Below are positions 9,451 to 19,837 of a DNA stretch of 64,000 nucleotides, one piece after another; positions within the stretch are counted from its first letter, which is position 1, and each line of letters begins with the position of its first letter. A model generated the notes under the pieces. It made no database searches. It had not been told where the DNA came from and saw only the letters and a program-made list of their open reading frames with translations. Position numbers and translations under genes: made by a program. Source of the stretch: Roseibacterium elongatum DSM 19469. Its GTDB lineage: Bacteria; Pseudomonadota; Alphaproteobacteria; Rhodobacterales; Rhodobacteraceae. The stretch spans positions 3,019,001 through 3,083,000 of the forward strand of contig NZ_CP004372.1 in assembly GCF_000590925.1 (NCBI RefSeq), given 5' to 3'.

Positions 9451-9772
9451 ATAAAACTCTTTCCTGAGCCGATAAACGTGGGTCATGGGCCCGGGTTTTG
9501 CAGTCGAGACGACCGTCCGGCGTGAGACGGGTCGGTACTGCCCATCCTCTTACGGCTTTAGATGACTGCTTGTCTCGGGCTTGCGGTCTCCCCGGACGTA
9601 CTGGGGCCGGAGATGGCTGGACGGGCGCAGCGCGCGAGACGCGGCGGGGCGCCGATTGCCGGGCGGCTTTTGGATGATTGGCACGGACGCTCGGCCATGC
9701 GCCCGGGTTGCGGCATGCCCTGTTACGGCCGGTCGGGACGTGCCATGGGCAGGGTCCGGCCATGTCGGCCGG
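9451..9772. other. 322-base stretch without a supported gene
   Basis: Between tRNA-Asn and the end of ppc. A weak stem (GGGTC/GGCCC with loop ATG, 9480-9492) followed by GGGTTTT may end tRNA transcription. Open frames here are shadows; one antisense frame runs through the tRNA and gives a spurious GIEPTTN ending. I see nothing else. Confidence 0.5.
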
Positions 9773-12538
9773 TTACCCTGTCGCCCCGATACCGGCCGCG
9801 ATGGCGTTCACGGTCAGGAGCAGGTCATGGACCTGGTCGCCGGCGGCCTTTTCGTCGCCGGCGGTCTGTGCGGCGCGCCACTGCATGAGGAGCTTGCGTT
9901 GCTTGGCATGCAAGGGGACCAGGGCAGCATGGCGCCGGTCGAGGCCCTGCTGGACCTCGGGCCGGATCTCGGCCAGCGGAGCGCCGTAAATCGTGCCAAG
10001 CATCGCGCCCGTGCGGGCGTGTTCGGCGAGGATCCGCGACAAGAACCGCTCTGCCACCTCCCGATCCTGAACCAGCCCGGCATAGGCCTGCATCTGGGCC
10101 GTATCCGCGCGGGCCAGCGCGGTCGCCGCATTCGATACGAGGAAATGGATCGGGGGCCAGCGTGTCGCCTCGGCCTTGGCGTTGACAAGCGCGGCGAACT
10201 GGTCGGGCGCCTCGGTCTGCAGGCGTTCCAATGCCGTGCCAAGACCATACCAGCCGGGCAGCAGGAACCGCGCCTGATTCCAGGCAAAGACCCAGGGAAT
10301 GGCCCGCAGGTCGGTCAGGCTGCGTTTGCCGGTCCGCCGCGCAGGTCGCGAGCCGTGCCGGCTCTGCTCGATGACATCGATGGGCGTGGCTTCGGCGAAG
10401 AACTCCAGAAACCCCTCGGCCTCCACCAGGGCGCGCCATGCGGCGAAGCTGGTCTCGGCGAGGAAATCCATCGCCGCCAAAAGCTCGGGCGGGTCGGTGC
10501 GGGGGTGCAAGGTGGCGCCCAGGGTTCCGGCCATCAGCAATTCGAGATGGTGGGCGGCGGTCACGCGGTTGGCGTATTTCTGCGCGATGGTCTCGCCCTG
10601 TTCGGTCATGCGCAGGTCGCCGCCCGCCGCGCCGGGGGGCAGCGCGCTGAGAAAGCGATGCGTCGGCCCCGCCCCGCGCCCGATCGCACCGCCGCGGCCA
10701 TGGAAAAAGCGGATGCGGACGCCACGCCGACGCCCGAGCGCCACGAGCCGGGTTTGCGCCCGGTACAGCGCCCAGAAGCTGGCCACCACGCCGCCATCCT
10801 TGCCGCTATCGCTATAGCCGATCATGACCTGCTGCACGGGCAGGTCTTCGCCCGAGCGCTCGGCCTGGGTCATCAGCGACCGCCAGACCACGTCGCAATC
10901 GAGAAACGCCTCCAGCACCTCTTCGCAGCGCTCCAGATCGTCGATGGTTTCCAGCAGCGGCACGACGGGCAGCGGCAGCCAGGGCCCGTCGGGCCCGTGT
11001 TGGAGCAAACCCGCCTCACGCGCAAAGAGGTAGACGGCCCAGAGGTCTTCGGCCCCTCGGGTCATGCTCACGATCAGCGCCCCAAGCCCCGCGGTGCCAT
11101 GGCGGCCCACATGCCGGGCCAGTACCCGGTAGAGGGCCAGCATGTCGTCGGCCACGGGCCCGACCGAGGTGCCGGGCGCAACGAAGGGCCGCGGCGTCGC
11201 CAATTCCCGGCGCATCAGGTCGGCGCGCCGCGCGGCTGGCCAGGAGGGGAACGCGGCCCCCTCAGGGCCGGCGGAGCCTTGCAGCAGCTCGGCCATCGCG
11301 CGGTCGTGATAGGCGCTGTTCTGCCGGATATCGAGCGTTGCCAGATGAAACCCGAAGCATTCCGCCAGATCGAGAAGCGGGTCGAGATCGGCCTCGGCCA
11401 GGCGTCCGGCCCCGGCCTCGATCAGCCAGCGGCGTAGGTGCAGCAACTCGGCGTGATAGGCCCGTGCCTCGGTATAGCGCCCGGGCCCGATCTCACCCTC
11501 GGCCGGGGGCAGCGCGGCGGCAATCAGGTTCACCGCCTGGCGGTAGGGCTCGCCGGGATTGCGCGCAACCGCCGCCGCGCCGGCCTCTCCCAACGCGGCG
11601 GCCCGCCGGTCGATCCAGGCAAAGAGTGCGTCCGGCGGCGCAAAGCGGTGTTCCGACAGGCTCAGACGCTCGGCCAGAGCCGCAAGCTGTCTTTCATGCA
11701 GGGCCAGCGCTTCGGCACGAAACAGGGTCAGCGTGTCTTGTGTCGTGGCGGCGTCGACCAGCGGATGGCCATCGCGGTCGCCACCGACCCAATCGCCAAA
11801 GCGGAGCTGGGGCCGCCCGCGACGCTCGGCGCGCAGATCGGGATCGAACCCGGCCCGGTGCCACGCAGCGCCAAGCCGGTGGTTGATCCATGGCAGCGTT
11901 TCGGGAAGCGCCGTGGACAGATAGTACAGGATGCTGGCGCGTTCATCGGCAACGGTCGGCTTTTCGAGATGGACATGCCCGGTGCGCCACAGCCGCTCGA
12001 TCTCGGTGCAGGCGGCGGTGCGCAGATCGCTGCGCTCTGCGTCGGTCCACATGGTGTTCTCGCGCTCGACCAGCAGCCGGTAAAGCGCCCTGTGATGCGC
12101 AAGCACGGTGCGCCGCTTGGCTTCGGTGGGATGTGCGGTCAGGACCGGCTCGACCCGGATCTTGGCCAGCGCCCGTGCCAGCGAGGGGCCATCATGGCCG
12201 GCCGCCTTCAGCCTGGCGAAATGCTGGTCCCATGAGCCGGCATCTTGGTCCAGACCACCTCGGGCCTCGTCGGCCCGACGCGTTTGCGCGATGGCGTTTT
12301 CCTCGGACTGAGCCAGAAGCTGCAAGGCAATCACATAGGCGCGCAAATCTTCCGAGGTCAGATCGGGCACCCCCTGCCCCTGCCCCGGACCGTCCCACAG
12401 GGCCTGCCAGGGCAGCGCCGCGGCACTGTCCCGGGCCCCGAGCCCGTCCAGGACATCGCCGAAACAGCGCATCAGGAAGCGTAGCGTCTCGTCGGTTTTC
12501 TGCTGGCGGTTGATGGCGGTCAGATCAAGGTCGGTCAC
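9773..12538 (-). CDS. ppc: phosphoenolpyruvate carboxylase
   Basis: PEPC adds bicarbonate to PEP to form oxaloacetate, refilling the TCA cycle. The family motifs are VEPVLTAHPTEAKRRT (catalytic His), GGDRDGHP, MIGYSDSGKDGG and the loop FHGRGGAIGRGAGPTH. The C-terminus NAIAAGIGATG is normal. Length is about 921 residues. The frame is open up to 12658, but homology-like content begins at TDLDLTAINRQQ. I chose the GTG at 12538, with AGGA upstream, over an ATG at 12580 with no visible ribosome site; this start is the least certain part. It is a single-gene unit between tRNA-Asn and the EPS locus. Confidence 0.93.
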   Translation of the reverse strand: MTDLDLTAINRQQKTDETLRFLMRCFGDVLDGLGARDSAAALPWQALWDGPGQGQGVPDLTSEDLRAYVIALQLLAQSEENAIAQTRRADEARGGLDQDAGSWDQHFARLKAAGHDGPSLARALAKIRVEPVLTAHPTEAKRRTVLAHHRALYRLLVERENTMWTDAERSDLRTAACTEIERLWRTGHVHLEKPTVADERASILYYLSTALPETLPWINHRLGAAWHRAGFDPDLRAERRGRPQLRFGDWVGGDRDGHPLVDAATTQDTLTLFRAEALALHERQLAALAERLSLSEHRFAPPDALFAWIDRRAAALGEAGAAAVARNPGEPYRQAVNLIAAALPPAEGEIGPGRYTEARAYHAELLHLRRWLIEAGAGRLAEADLDPLLDLAECFGFHLATLDIRQNSAYHDRAMAELLQGSAGPEGAAFPSWPAARRADLMRRELATPRPFVAPGTSVGPVADDMLALYRVLARHVGRHGTAGLGALIVSMTRGAEDLWAVYLFAREAGLLQHGPDGPWLPLPVVPLLETIDDLERCEEVLEAFLDCDVVWRSLMTQAERSGEDLPVQQVMIGYSDSGKDGGVVASFWALYRAQTRLVALGRRRGVRIRFFHGRGGAIGRGAGPTHRFLSALPPGAAGGDLRMTEQGETIAQKYANRVTAAHHLELLMAGTLGATLHPRTDPPELLAAMDFLAETSFAAWRALVEAEGFLEFFAEATPIDVIEQSRHGSRPARRTGKRSLTDLRAIPWVFAWNQARFLLPGWYGLGTALERLQTEAPDQFAALVNAKAEATRWPPIHFLVSNAATALARADTAQMQAYAGLVQDREVAERFLSRILAEHARTGAMLGTIYGAPLAEIRPEVQQGLDRRHAALVPLHAKQRKLLMQWRAAQTAGDEKAAGDQVHDLLLTVNAIAAGIGATG

Positions 12539-12710
12539 GGTGGCGGTCCTGCAGGTCCTGTCGATCCCTGGGCATATCATGTCGTCGGGCGGGTTGCGGG
12601 GCCCGATGCCGGGCCCCTTGCCAGTTCCGGCGTCCCGCAGGCAGGCTAGCCGCCCCACTCATCCCCGCGCCTTGCGCAGGGTCAAGGAAAGCGCACACGT
12701 GCTGACCCGA

Positions 12711-13924
12711 TCAGGGCAGCGCCCAGGCCCCCGCAACAGTCACCGCCGCCCCGGCCAGATCGGCAAGGTTGGTCAGCCGGCTGTCATAACAGGCAATCGC
12801 GTCGCCCGGCAGGACATAGGGATCGTAATCGTCGCGATCGGCACGGCGCAACATCCCTTCGATATCGCGCTCGATCACGGTCGAGACACCGCTGACCGGA
12901 TTGCGGGACAACAGCGCCGCCGACCGCCAGGCGCTGGTCGCGCGGGCGCCCCCCACGCAATTGGTATCGACGACCGCCTGCAGGAACCGGGTGCCATAGG
13001 GCACCTCGCGCACCTCTCGCCCGACGGCCGACACCGCGTGCCCGCAGCCGGTTGCGTCAGGTTCGACAGGAACAGGGTCACGCCCGGCGGGCTGATCGGG
13101 CTGGGCCGCATCAACGCGTCCTGAAAACAGCCGCGCGACGGGACGAATACCTCGTCCCCCGTCAAGAGCGGCACGTCCGCCCGGTCGAGACCGTCGAGGA
13201 CCGGGCGCAGGTCGATCACATGCACCACCCCCCGGCGGCGGATCTCGACCGCCGACAGATCGGCATCGGGGCGGATGCCCCCGGCCGAGCGCAGCGCCGC
13301 CGCCAGATCCCGCCCCTCGGCCGAGGCGCCCAGCGCCGCCTGGCGCAGGCTGTCCACCTCGTCACCCGCCACGCCGCCGATATCGACAGGGCGCGGCTCG
13401 AACACCGCGCCGCTGACGCTGACGCTGACACCGGCGGCGTCCATCACACGCACCGAGACCCGCGGCTGCCCGACGTAGAAACCGCCCGCCACCAGGGCTG
13501 TCGCAAGCTCGGCCTCGACCGTTTCGGTGCGGCGGCCATGGGCCGGGATCGGATCGAGAAACGGAAGGCGCAGGGTGCCATCGCGCGAGATCTCGTAGCT
13601 GCCCGAAAAGGTCTCGTCATCGGCCACCCGCACATCCAGCAGGTCGCCGCGGGTCAAACGCTCGGCGGTCAAGACCAGCGCGGCGTGGCTTGGTCCCTGT
13701 CGCGCGGCCCCGCCACGGGGCGGATGGCACTGCTGCGCGTTCAGGTCCGGCGAGATCAGACGCGGCGGCGCGTTGCGCGTCACCGGGTCGGGGTCGCGGT
13801 ACTGCGCCTGATAGCCGCCGCCGCTGTCCACGGGTTCGATATTGGACGGGTTGGACACCTGCGCACAGGCCGCAAGGGTCAGCGCGGCCCACCCGAGCGC
13901 CAGTCTCAAGATAAAATCGGTCAT
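12711..13924 (-). CDS. polysaccharide biosynthesis/export lipoprotein, Wza-like (frame interrupted)
   Basis: An outer-membrane polysaccharide export protein. It has a lipoprotein signal with lipobox LTLAAC. A Poly_export-type domain follows (LTRGDLLDVRVADDETFSGSYEISRDG, then LPFLDPIPAHG), then SLBB-like repeats (VSVSGAVFEP and GDEVFVPSRGCFQ). The C-terminal 107 residues (SAVGREVREVPYGTRFL through LPGDAIACYDS) are in another frame; one base is missing near 13040. Corrected length is about 405 residues. It starts leftward at the edge of the EPS locus, divergent from the flippase gene with 207 bases between them, a likely site for promoters in both directions. The role in export of the locus polymer is inferred from family and context. 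Confidence 0.82.
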
Positions 13925-14131
13925 CGAATCCGTGCAGCTTTCCGGTTTGAGCGGTGTTGGGCGTCATCCCTAGCATGACGGCACCCGACGCGCGCCTGCG
14001 ACGTGGTCTAGCCAGACTATTCGAACGGATAGGCGACGGGGCAAGTGCGACATGCCCCCCTCCGGCGGCGCGCTCGCTGTTGTGGCGCAGTTGCCCCAGA
14101 CATGGCGCATCACCTGAAACGCGGGAAACCC

Positions 14132-15370
14132 ATGCCCCTGTCGCACACCCTTGGACCCTTTTGTCGAAACCTGCTGGCCTATGGCGTGTCCGAGGGCGCG
14201 GCCAAGGCGTCGCGCCTGCTGGTCGTGATCGCCGTCGCGCGCAGCATGGATGTGGCCGCGCTCGGCGTTGCGGCGGCGGCGATGGCGGCCTCGGATATCC
14301 TCAAGGCCCTGACCGAGAACGGGGTCGGGCACCGGATCATCGCCACAAGCGATGCCGATCTGCCCGCTGCCTGCCGCACGGCGCGCCGCATCTTCTGGGT
14401 CTGGTGCCTGGGGCTGGTCGCCGTGCAGGTTGCGATCGGCGCGGCGGTGATCCTGATCTCGGGGCAGGTCATGCTGGGCGCGCTGATTGCGCTTCTGGCC
14501 CTCGAATACCTGTTCATGCCGGCCGGGCTGGTGCAGGCGGCGCTCGCGATGCGGGCCGGCAAGCTGCGCCAGACCGCGACCATCGCGGGCGCGCAGGTCG
14601 TGGGGGCCAATGCCCTGACGGCGGCGCTGGTGCTTGTCTGGCCCTCGCCGCTGGCGCTCGTTCTACCGCGTGTCCTGTCGGCGCCGATCTGGCTGATCGC
14701 GATGCGCCGCCTGCACCCCTGGCGCGTGGACCGGGCGGTGCCGCCCGCGCCGGTGTCGGGTTTCGTGCGGTTCGGCGCCGGTGTTCTGGGGGTCGAGATC
14801 GTGCGCGCCGTGCGCATGCAGGCGGACAAGCTGATTGTCGGCTGGATACTCGGGGCCGAGGCACTGGGCCTCTATTTCATGGCGTTCAACGCGGGCCTCG
14901 GCCTTGCCAATTCCTTTGCGCTGGCCTTTTCGACCGTGCTCTTCCCCCATCTGTGCCAGGCGCGGGATCGCCCCACCGCGCTGCGTCAAAGCCTCGTGCT
15001 GGCGCTTGGCCTGATCGCGCCGGTCGTCGTTCTGCAATCGCTCATGGCGCCGATCTACGTGCCGATCCTGTTCGGCCCCGGCTGGGAGGACGCCAGCGGC
15101 ATCGTGTCGGTGCTGTGCCTTGCCGCCATTCCGGGGATTATCTGGTCGTCGGCTGCCGGTTGGCTGCGCGCCGAGGCGCGTACCGGCGCCGAGTTCACCG
15201 CCACGACCGCCATGGCCGCGGCGCTGATCGTCAACACGATCGTCATGGCGCCGTTCGGCCTGATGCACATCGCCATCGGCTATCTGGTCGTGGCCGCCGT
15301 CACGCAGGTCGCCGCCGCGTGGCCTGCGCTGTCGGTCGCTTTCCTGTCCCGTTCACCCGCCAAGGTATAG
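14132..15370 (+). CDS. oligosaccharide flippase, Wzx/PST family
   Basis: A hydrophobic protein of about 412 residues with a dozen or so membrane segments, of the polysaccharide transporter (PST/MATE-like) family. It is expected to flip undecaprenyl-linked repeat units across the inner membrane. The segment MQADKLIVGWILGAEALGLYFMAFN is the characteristic region of this family, and a charged cluster precedes the first helices (SEGAAKASRLLVVIAVARS). I chose the ATG at 14132, preceded by GGGAAA, rather than 14045. It is the first of four rightward genes, followed 3 bases later by a glycosyltransferase gene, so an operon is very likely. Confidence 0.83.
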   Translation: MPLSHTLGPFCRNLLAYGVSEGAAKASRLLVVIAVARSMDVAALGVAAAAMAASDILKALTENGVGHRIIATSDADLPAACRTARRIFWVWCLGLVAVQVAIGAAVILISGQVMLGALIALLALEYLFMPAGLVQAALAMRAGKLRQTATIAGAQVVGANALTAALVLVWPSPLALVLPRVLSAPIWLIAMRRLHPWRVDRAVPPAPVSGFVRFGAGVLGVEIVRAVRMQADKLIVGWILGAEALGLYFMAFNAGLGLANSFALAFSTVLFPHLCQARDRPTALRQSLVLALGLIAPVVVLQSLMAPIYVPILFGPGWEDASGIVSVLCLAAIPGIIWSSAAGWLRAEARTGAEFTATTAMAAALIVNTIVMAPFGLMHIAIGYLVVAAVTQVAAAWPALSVAFLSRSPAKV

Positions 15371-15373
15371 ATC

Positions 15374-16300
15374 ATGCCCCGCTTTTCGATCATCCTGCCC
15401 TGCTTCAACGCCGCGGCCACGCTGCCGGACACGCTAGAGAGCATTCGCGCGCAATCCTGCCGCGATTGGGAAGTCATCTGCGTCGATGACGGTTCAACCG
15501 ATGACACGGTTTCAATCATAGATGCACATGCTGCGCAGGACGACCGCATCTGCCTCATCCGCAACCCGCGAAAAGGGCCGAGCGCCGCCCGCAACACTGG
15601 CGGCCTGTCATATGCCACGGGTGAAATCCTGGCGTTCTGCGATGCCGACGACCTGTGGGAGCCGCGCAAGCTGGAACGCCTGAGCGCGATCTTTGAGACG
15701 GCTGACCCCGATGCGGTGTACGGCCAGGTCGCTTTCTTCGACGGCGACGCGGGCGCGCGGATGCGCCGGTCGACCGTGCCCGATGGTCCTGTGACCATCG
15801 CCATGCTGCTGGGGGAAAACCCGGTCTGCACGACATCGAACCTGTCGGTCACGCGTCAGGCGTTCGCCGCAACCGGCGGGTTTGACGAGGGACTGGTCCA
15901 TAACGAGGATCTGGAATGGCTGGTCCGCTGCGTCGGTACCGGCCGCCGGATCATCGGCGATCCGGCCTTGCATGTCCTGTATCGCCGCACACCCGGTGGC
16001 CTGTCCTCTGACCTCATGCGGATGCGGGACAGCCGTACACGGGTTCTCGACAGCGCGGCGACCTTCGGCGTTCGGCCCGATGCGCGGGCCGAGGCCATCT
16101 TTGCCCGCTACCTCGCCCGCAGGGCGTTGCGCCTCGATGCCGAGGCGCGGCTTGCCCTCGGGTTTGCCTTGCGCGGGCTTCGCACGAACCCGGTCGCCTT
16201 CCTCTTCCCGCTACGGCGCGGCGCGGCGACCGCGCTTGCCGCGCTGCTTGCGCCCGTTTTCCCGCGGCCCCTGCGCCGTGCCCTGTTCTCCTCGAAGTGA
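15374..16300 (+). CDS. glycosyltransferase family 2
   Basis: A 308-residue inverting GT-A glycosyltransferase acting at the cytoplasmic face of the membrane. The N-terminus SIILPCFNAAATLPDTLESI, the nucleotide-binding DDGSTDDT and the DxD motif in FCDADDLWEP are present, along with GGFDEGLVHNEDLEWL further on. A C-terminal hydrophobic stretch (RRGAATALAALLAPVFP) may associate with the membrane. It sits between the flippase and a second GT2 gene. Donor and acceptor cannot be told from sequence. Confidence 0.9.
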   Translation: MPRFSIILPCFNAAATLPDTLESIRAQSCRDWEVICVDDGSTDDTVSIIDAHAAQDDRICLIRNPRKGPSAARNTGGLSYATGEILAFCDADDLWEPRKLERLSAIFETADPDAVYGQVAFFDGDAGARMRRSTVPDGPVTIAMLLGENPVCTTSNLSVTRQAFAATGGFDEGLVHNEDLEWLVRCVGTGRRIIGDPALHVLYRRTPGGLSSDLMRMRDSRTRVLDSAATFGVRPDARAEAIFARYLARRALRLDAEARLALGFALRGLRTNPVAFLFPLRRGAATALAALLAPVFPRPLRRALFSSK

Positions 16301-16311
16301 CGGAGCCTGCC

Positions 16312-17304
16312 ATGCCCAAAGCCACCATCGTCGTGCCCGCCTTCAATGTCACACGAACCCTGCCCGAAACCCTCAGGTCCCTCCGGGCCCAGACGGAACG
16401 CGATCTGGAAATCGTCATCGTCGACGATGGCAGCCATGATGAGACACCCGCCATCGCCGCGCAGGCCATGGCCCGGGATGCCCGGATCCGCGTCTTGCGA
16501 CAGGCGAACCGCGGCCTTGCCGGCGCCCGCAACACCGGGATTGCCGCGGCGCGCGGGGCCTATATCGGCTTTTGCGATGCCGACGACATCTGGGAGCCTC
16601 AGAAACTCGCCGCGCATATCCGCCATCTCGACGCCAACCCTCGCGTCGGCCTCAGCTTTTCCGGCTCCCTGCTGGTGGATGACGACAATCGCGCGCTTGG
16701 TCTGGTTCAGGCCCCGCGCCTGATGGGCATCACGGCGGCCCATGTCTTCAAGCGTAATCCGATCGGGAACGGGTCGGCGGCGGTGATGCGCCGCGAGGCC
16801 GCCGATGCAATCGCGTACCGGCCAAGCCATGAAACCGAACGCGACTGGGTCTTTGACGAAACCTTCGCCCAGTCCGAGGATATCGAGTGCTGGCTGCGGC
16901 TGGCCCTGACCACGGATTGGCACATCGAGGGCGTGCCCGGTGCGCTGCTGCGCTACCGCGTGAACGGCGCGGGATTGTCGGCGGCGACCGACCGACAACT
17001 GGCCTCGTGGGAGGATATGGTTCGCAAACTGACGCCGATCGCGCCCGATTTTTTCGCGGACCACGCCCCGACCGCCCGCGCCTACCAGTTGCGTTACCTC
17101 GCACGTCGCGCGGTGGCGTCGGGCGATGGACCGCGCGCGTGGGCACTGATCGTCGAAGCCCTGAAAAGCTCGCGCCGCCCGATCACCGAGGAACCCGCCA
17201 AGACCCTGACCACACTGGCGGCCGCCTGCGTGATGCGCAGCGCGGCAGGATCGAACCTGATGCGTCGGGCCGCACGCATGCTGCGGCCGTCGCACGGCGC
17301 CTGA
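16312..17304 (+). CDS. glycosyltransferase family 2
   Basis: A second GT2 enzyme, about 330 residues, related to its upstream neighbour: ATIVVPAFNVTRTLPETLRSL, DDGSHDETP, FCDADDIWEP and EDIECWLRLALTT. I start at the ATG at 16312, which has GGAG six bases upstream; a GTG at 16297 overlapping the previous stop (GTGA) is the alternative. Similar organisation of the two GT2 proteins suggests duplication followed by change of specificity. Substrate unknown. Confidence 0.9.
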   Translation: MPKATIVVPAFNVTRTLPETLRSLRAQTERDLEIVIVDDGSHDETPAIAAQAMARDARIRVLRQANRGLAGARNTGIAAARGAYIGFCDADDIWEPQKLAAHIRHLDANPRVGLSFSGSLLVDDDNRALGLVQAPRLMGITAAHVFKRNPIGNGSAAVMRREAADAIAYRPSHETERDWVFDETFAQSEDIECWLRLALTTDWHIEGVPGALLRYRVNGAGLSAATDRQLASWEDMVRKLTPIAPDFFADHAPTARAYQLRYLARRAVASGDGPRAWALIVEALKSSRRPITEEPAKTLTTLAAACVMRSAAGSNLMRRAARMLRPSHGA

Positions 17305-17330
17305 TCATCATAAAACGAAAGGAATACATC

Positions 17331-18335
17331 ATGCTTCGTATCGTCCATCTCGTCGATGACACCACCGCCGGCGGCGTCATGCGTGTTCTGCACCATATCT
17401 GCTCTTGCCCTCGTATGGCGCGCCTTGGGGCGCACCGGGTTGTGTCCCTCTCGCGCGGGCGCGCGACGCCGTTGGCGCTCGAGGCGGATATCCTCGTGTC
17501 GCATCTGTCGATCAGCTGGCGCCGCCTGCCCGCCCTGATCCAGTTGCGCGCCACCCATGCGCATGTCCCGATGGTCCATGTCGAACACAGCTATACCGAG
17601 GCCTTCATGGCGCAGAACGTGTTTCGTCGCGCGCGGTTTCTGACCTTGTTGTCCACGGCCTATGCGCTGTTCGACCGGGTCGTGGCCGTCAGCGCGGCGC
17701 AGGGGCACTGGCTGCGGGGCCGTGGGCTGGTGAGCCCGGACGATCTGTGCGTCATCCCCTCGACCGTCGATCTGGCCCCATTCCTGGCGCTGCCGCTGCC
17801 CGCCGGACGTCCGCGCGTTGTGGGCGCGATCGGGCGGCTGGAGCCGCAGAAAGGGTTCGACACGCTGATTCCGGCCTTTCGCGCCTGCGCCGACCGGACG
17901 CTCGAGTTGCACATCTACGGCGACGGCAACGACCGCAAGGCGCTCGAGGCGCTCGCGGCCGGTGACCCGCGCATCCGGTTCCGGGGTTGGGCCGACCCGG
18001 CGACGGCCATGGCGCAGGTGGACGCGGTGGCCATGCCCTCGCGGTGGGAGGCGTATGGCCTCGTCGCGCTCGAGGCCCGCGCGGCAGGCCGCCCCTTGCT
18101 GGCGGCGCGCGTCGATGGACTGCACGATCATCTGGCCCAAGGCGCAATCGCCGTGGACGGCGATGGCCCGATGGCCTGGGCCGAGGCCCTGAACCGCCTG
18201 CAAGAGACACGCCATGCCATCGACCTGACCGCCCGGCGGGATGCAGCCCGCGTCGAACAGGCGCGCTTCGCCAGTGGCTGGGGCGCGTTGATCGGTGCGA
18301 TCACCCGACCCGCCGAGACCGCGCGCGCCGCCTGA
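17331..18335 (+). CDS. glycosyltransferase family 4
   Basis: A 334-residue GT-B retaining glycosyltransferase. The N-terminus RIVHLVDDTTAGGVMRVL, the hinge VVGAIGRLEPQKGFDTLI, and the C-terminal nucleotide-sugar site (MPSRWEAYGLVALEARAAGRP, with the second Glu of the EX7E motif) are clear. The ATG at 17331 has a good GAAAGGA site. It ends the flippase-GT2-GT2-GT4 operon, and a strong terminator follows. It probably extends the repeat unit of the locus polymer. Confidence 0.9.
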   Translation: MLRIVHLVDDTTAGGVMRVLHHICSCPRMARLGAHRVVSLSRGRATPLALEADILVSHLSISWRRLPALIQLRATHAHVPMVHVEHSYTEAFMAQNVFRRARFLTLLSTAYALFDRVVAVSAAQGHWLRGRGLVSPDDLCVIPSTVDLAPFLALPLPAGRPRVVGAIGRLEPQKGFDTLIPAFRACADRTLELHIYGDGNDRKALEALAAGDPRIRFRGWADPATAMAQVDAVAMPSRWEAYGLVALEARAAGRPLLAARVDGLHDHLAQGAIAVDGDGPMAWAEALNRLQETRHAIDLTARRDAARVEQARFASGWGALIGAITRPAETARAA

Positions 18336-18365
18336 GGCGCAGGGCCGCATCGAACGACCAGGATA

Positions 18366-18391
18366 CCCCGGGCGCGCGCGCCCGGGGTTTT
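18366..18391 (+). terminator. terminator of the flippase/glycosyltransferase operon
   Basis: A perfect 22-base GC palindrome, CCCCGGGCGCG/CGCGCCCGGGG, is followed by TTTT. It lies 30 bases after the GT4 stop codon. Confidence 0.88.
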
Positions 18392-18548
18392 CGTTTGAGG
18401 GAGAGCCGTGCTGCGGCCTGTCCTGCTGGGCTGGACCGTCTTGGCCCGGCTGGGACCTCACATGCCCGCGTGCCGACGTTTGCAGGGTCGGCGCGGCGAT
18501 GATCCGAGCGTTGGCACCTGCGCTTGACGGGGGTCTCGGGCGCGGCCG

Positions 18549-19837
18549 TCACGCAGGGTCCGGCACCGCGGCGCGCACCCTTTCATCGGCCAATTCGCGG
18601 GCGTGCAGGCCCAGAACGATCAGCCCGGGCCACAGCATATAGGCCTCGATCTCGACATTCTCGCCAAAGGACAGCAGAACGATGGTCATGCAGATCCCCA
18701 GCGGCAACCGACCACGCGGGCCACGCGCCGCATCGTAAAGCGCCAGCGCGACCTGCCAGACCAGCGGCACCAGCAAGGCAAAGAACCCCACCGCACCCTT
18801 GACGAACAACAGGCCCCACCATGTGTGGTGGCTGCCGATGGGCATGTATTCCACCAGATGCGGGCCGGGCTGAACGGTGCCATGGCCGAACCAGACGGCC
18901 TCTTCGCGCCATCTTTCCCCGGCGATGCGTTGCAGCGTCTCGCGGACCCGCGTGCTGTCGGCCCGCGCCGCGCGAAACGCCCCCCAGGCATCCTGCATCA
19001 GTTGCAGCAGCGCCGTGCCCAGAACCGCCAGCGACGCGGTCGCTGCAGCCGCGACATGCCAGGCCCAGGCCCGCGCCACCAGCGGCATCATGCGCGGCCC
19101 CATCGTACAGGCCACCAGTCCAACCAGTCCCATTCGCGACTTGGAAGCCAGGATCATCAGCGTACCCGCCGCCACCCCGACAGCGCGCCACCTCTTGTCG
19201 GTCTCTTCGAGCGCGAACAGAACCATGATCACCCCCAACAGCGCGGCAAAGGGCGACCAGGGGGCGTAGAACTGCCAGCGGGGCGTCCAGCTCGACGGGT
19301 CGATGGTGTAGAAATAGACCGAGAAATACTCGGGACCTGGCCCGCCGACCGCGCGCAGCGGCGAGGTGAAGATCCGTTCCGGCAGGCCGATATAGGGCGC
19401 GGCCAGCAGCACCGGGGCCAGCGCAAGAGTCCACAACCCCACCACGCATTGCGCGCGGATCAGAACCGCGCGGCGGATCGGCAGAACAGCGCCGGCCAGT
19501 GGAAACAGGGCCATCAGGGCCCAGCCCTTGGCCCAACCGATCGAGGATTTGATCGTCTGCTTGGCCCCCAGTCCCCACGTCGACATGCCCGACCCACAGC
19601 GCGATCAGCATCACGGCCATGCCCGCGATCCAGCCCCAGACGACCGGCGGGATCGGCCCGGTCGCCGCCAGATCGCGCCGAATGGCCGGCCCCAGATAGA
19701 GCGACAGGATCGCCAGCCCCCCCACGCAGCCAGGCCAGAACCGGCCCGACCACGTAAAGCGCGCCAAAGGCATAGAAGGGCCAGGTCAGGACCAGCGCAT
19801 GCCACACCATGCGTTCGGCGGGATTGGACAGGGTCAT
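18549..19837 (-). CDS. O-antigen ligase / polymerase family membrane protein (frame interrupted twice)
   Basis: A polytopic membrane protein of about 429 residues once frames are joined. The periplasmic loop and the following segment (GSHHTWWGLLFVKGAVGFFALL) are typical of Wzy_C/O-antigen ligase proteins, which polymerise or transfer lipid-linked glycans. Other helices include LVLTWPFYAFGALYVVGPVLAWL and WLIAGMAVMLIALWVG-like stretches. Three frames are needed: an extra C in the 7-C run at 19717-19723 and an extra base near 19588 explain the breaks. The start at 19837 overlaps the stop of the Wzz-like gene by four bases (ATGA). Polymerase and ligase roles cannot be told apart here. Confidence 0.8.

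Noticed and set aside
9413..9763. Leftward frame ending in VGIEPTTN
   Set aside because: It is the antisense reading of tRNA-Asn; the GIEPTT pattern is a known annotation artefact.
9581..11437. 618-residue rightward open frame
   Set aside because: Shadow of ppc; the real protein on the other strand has all PEPC motifs.
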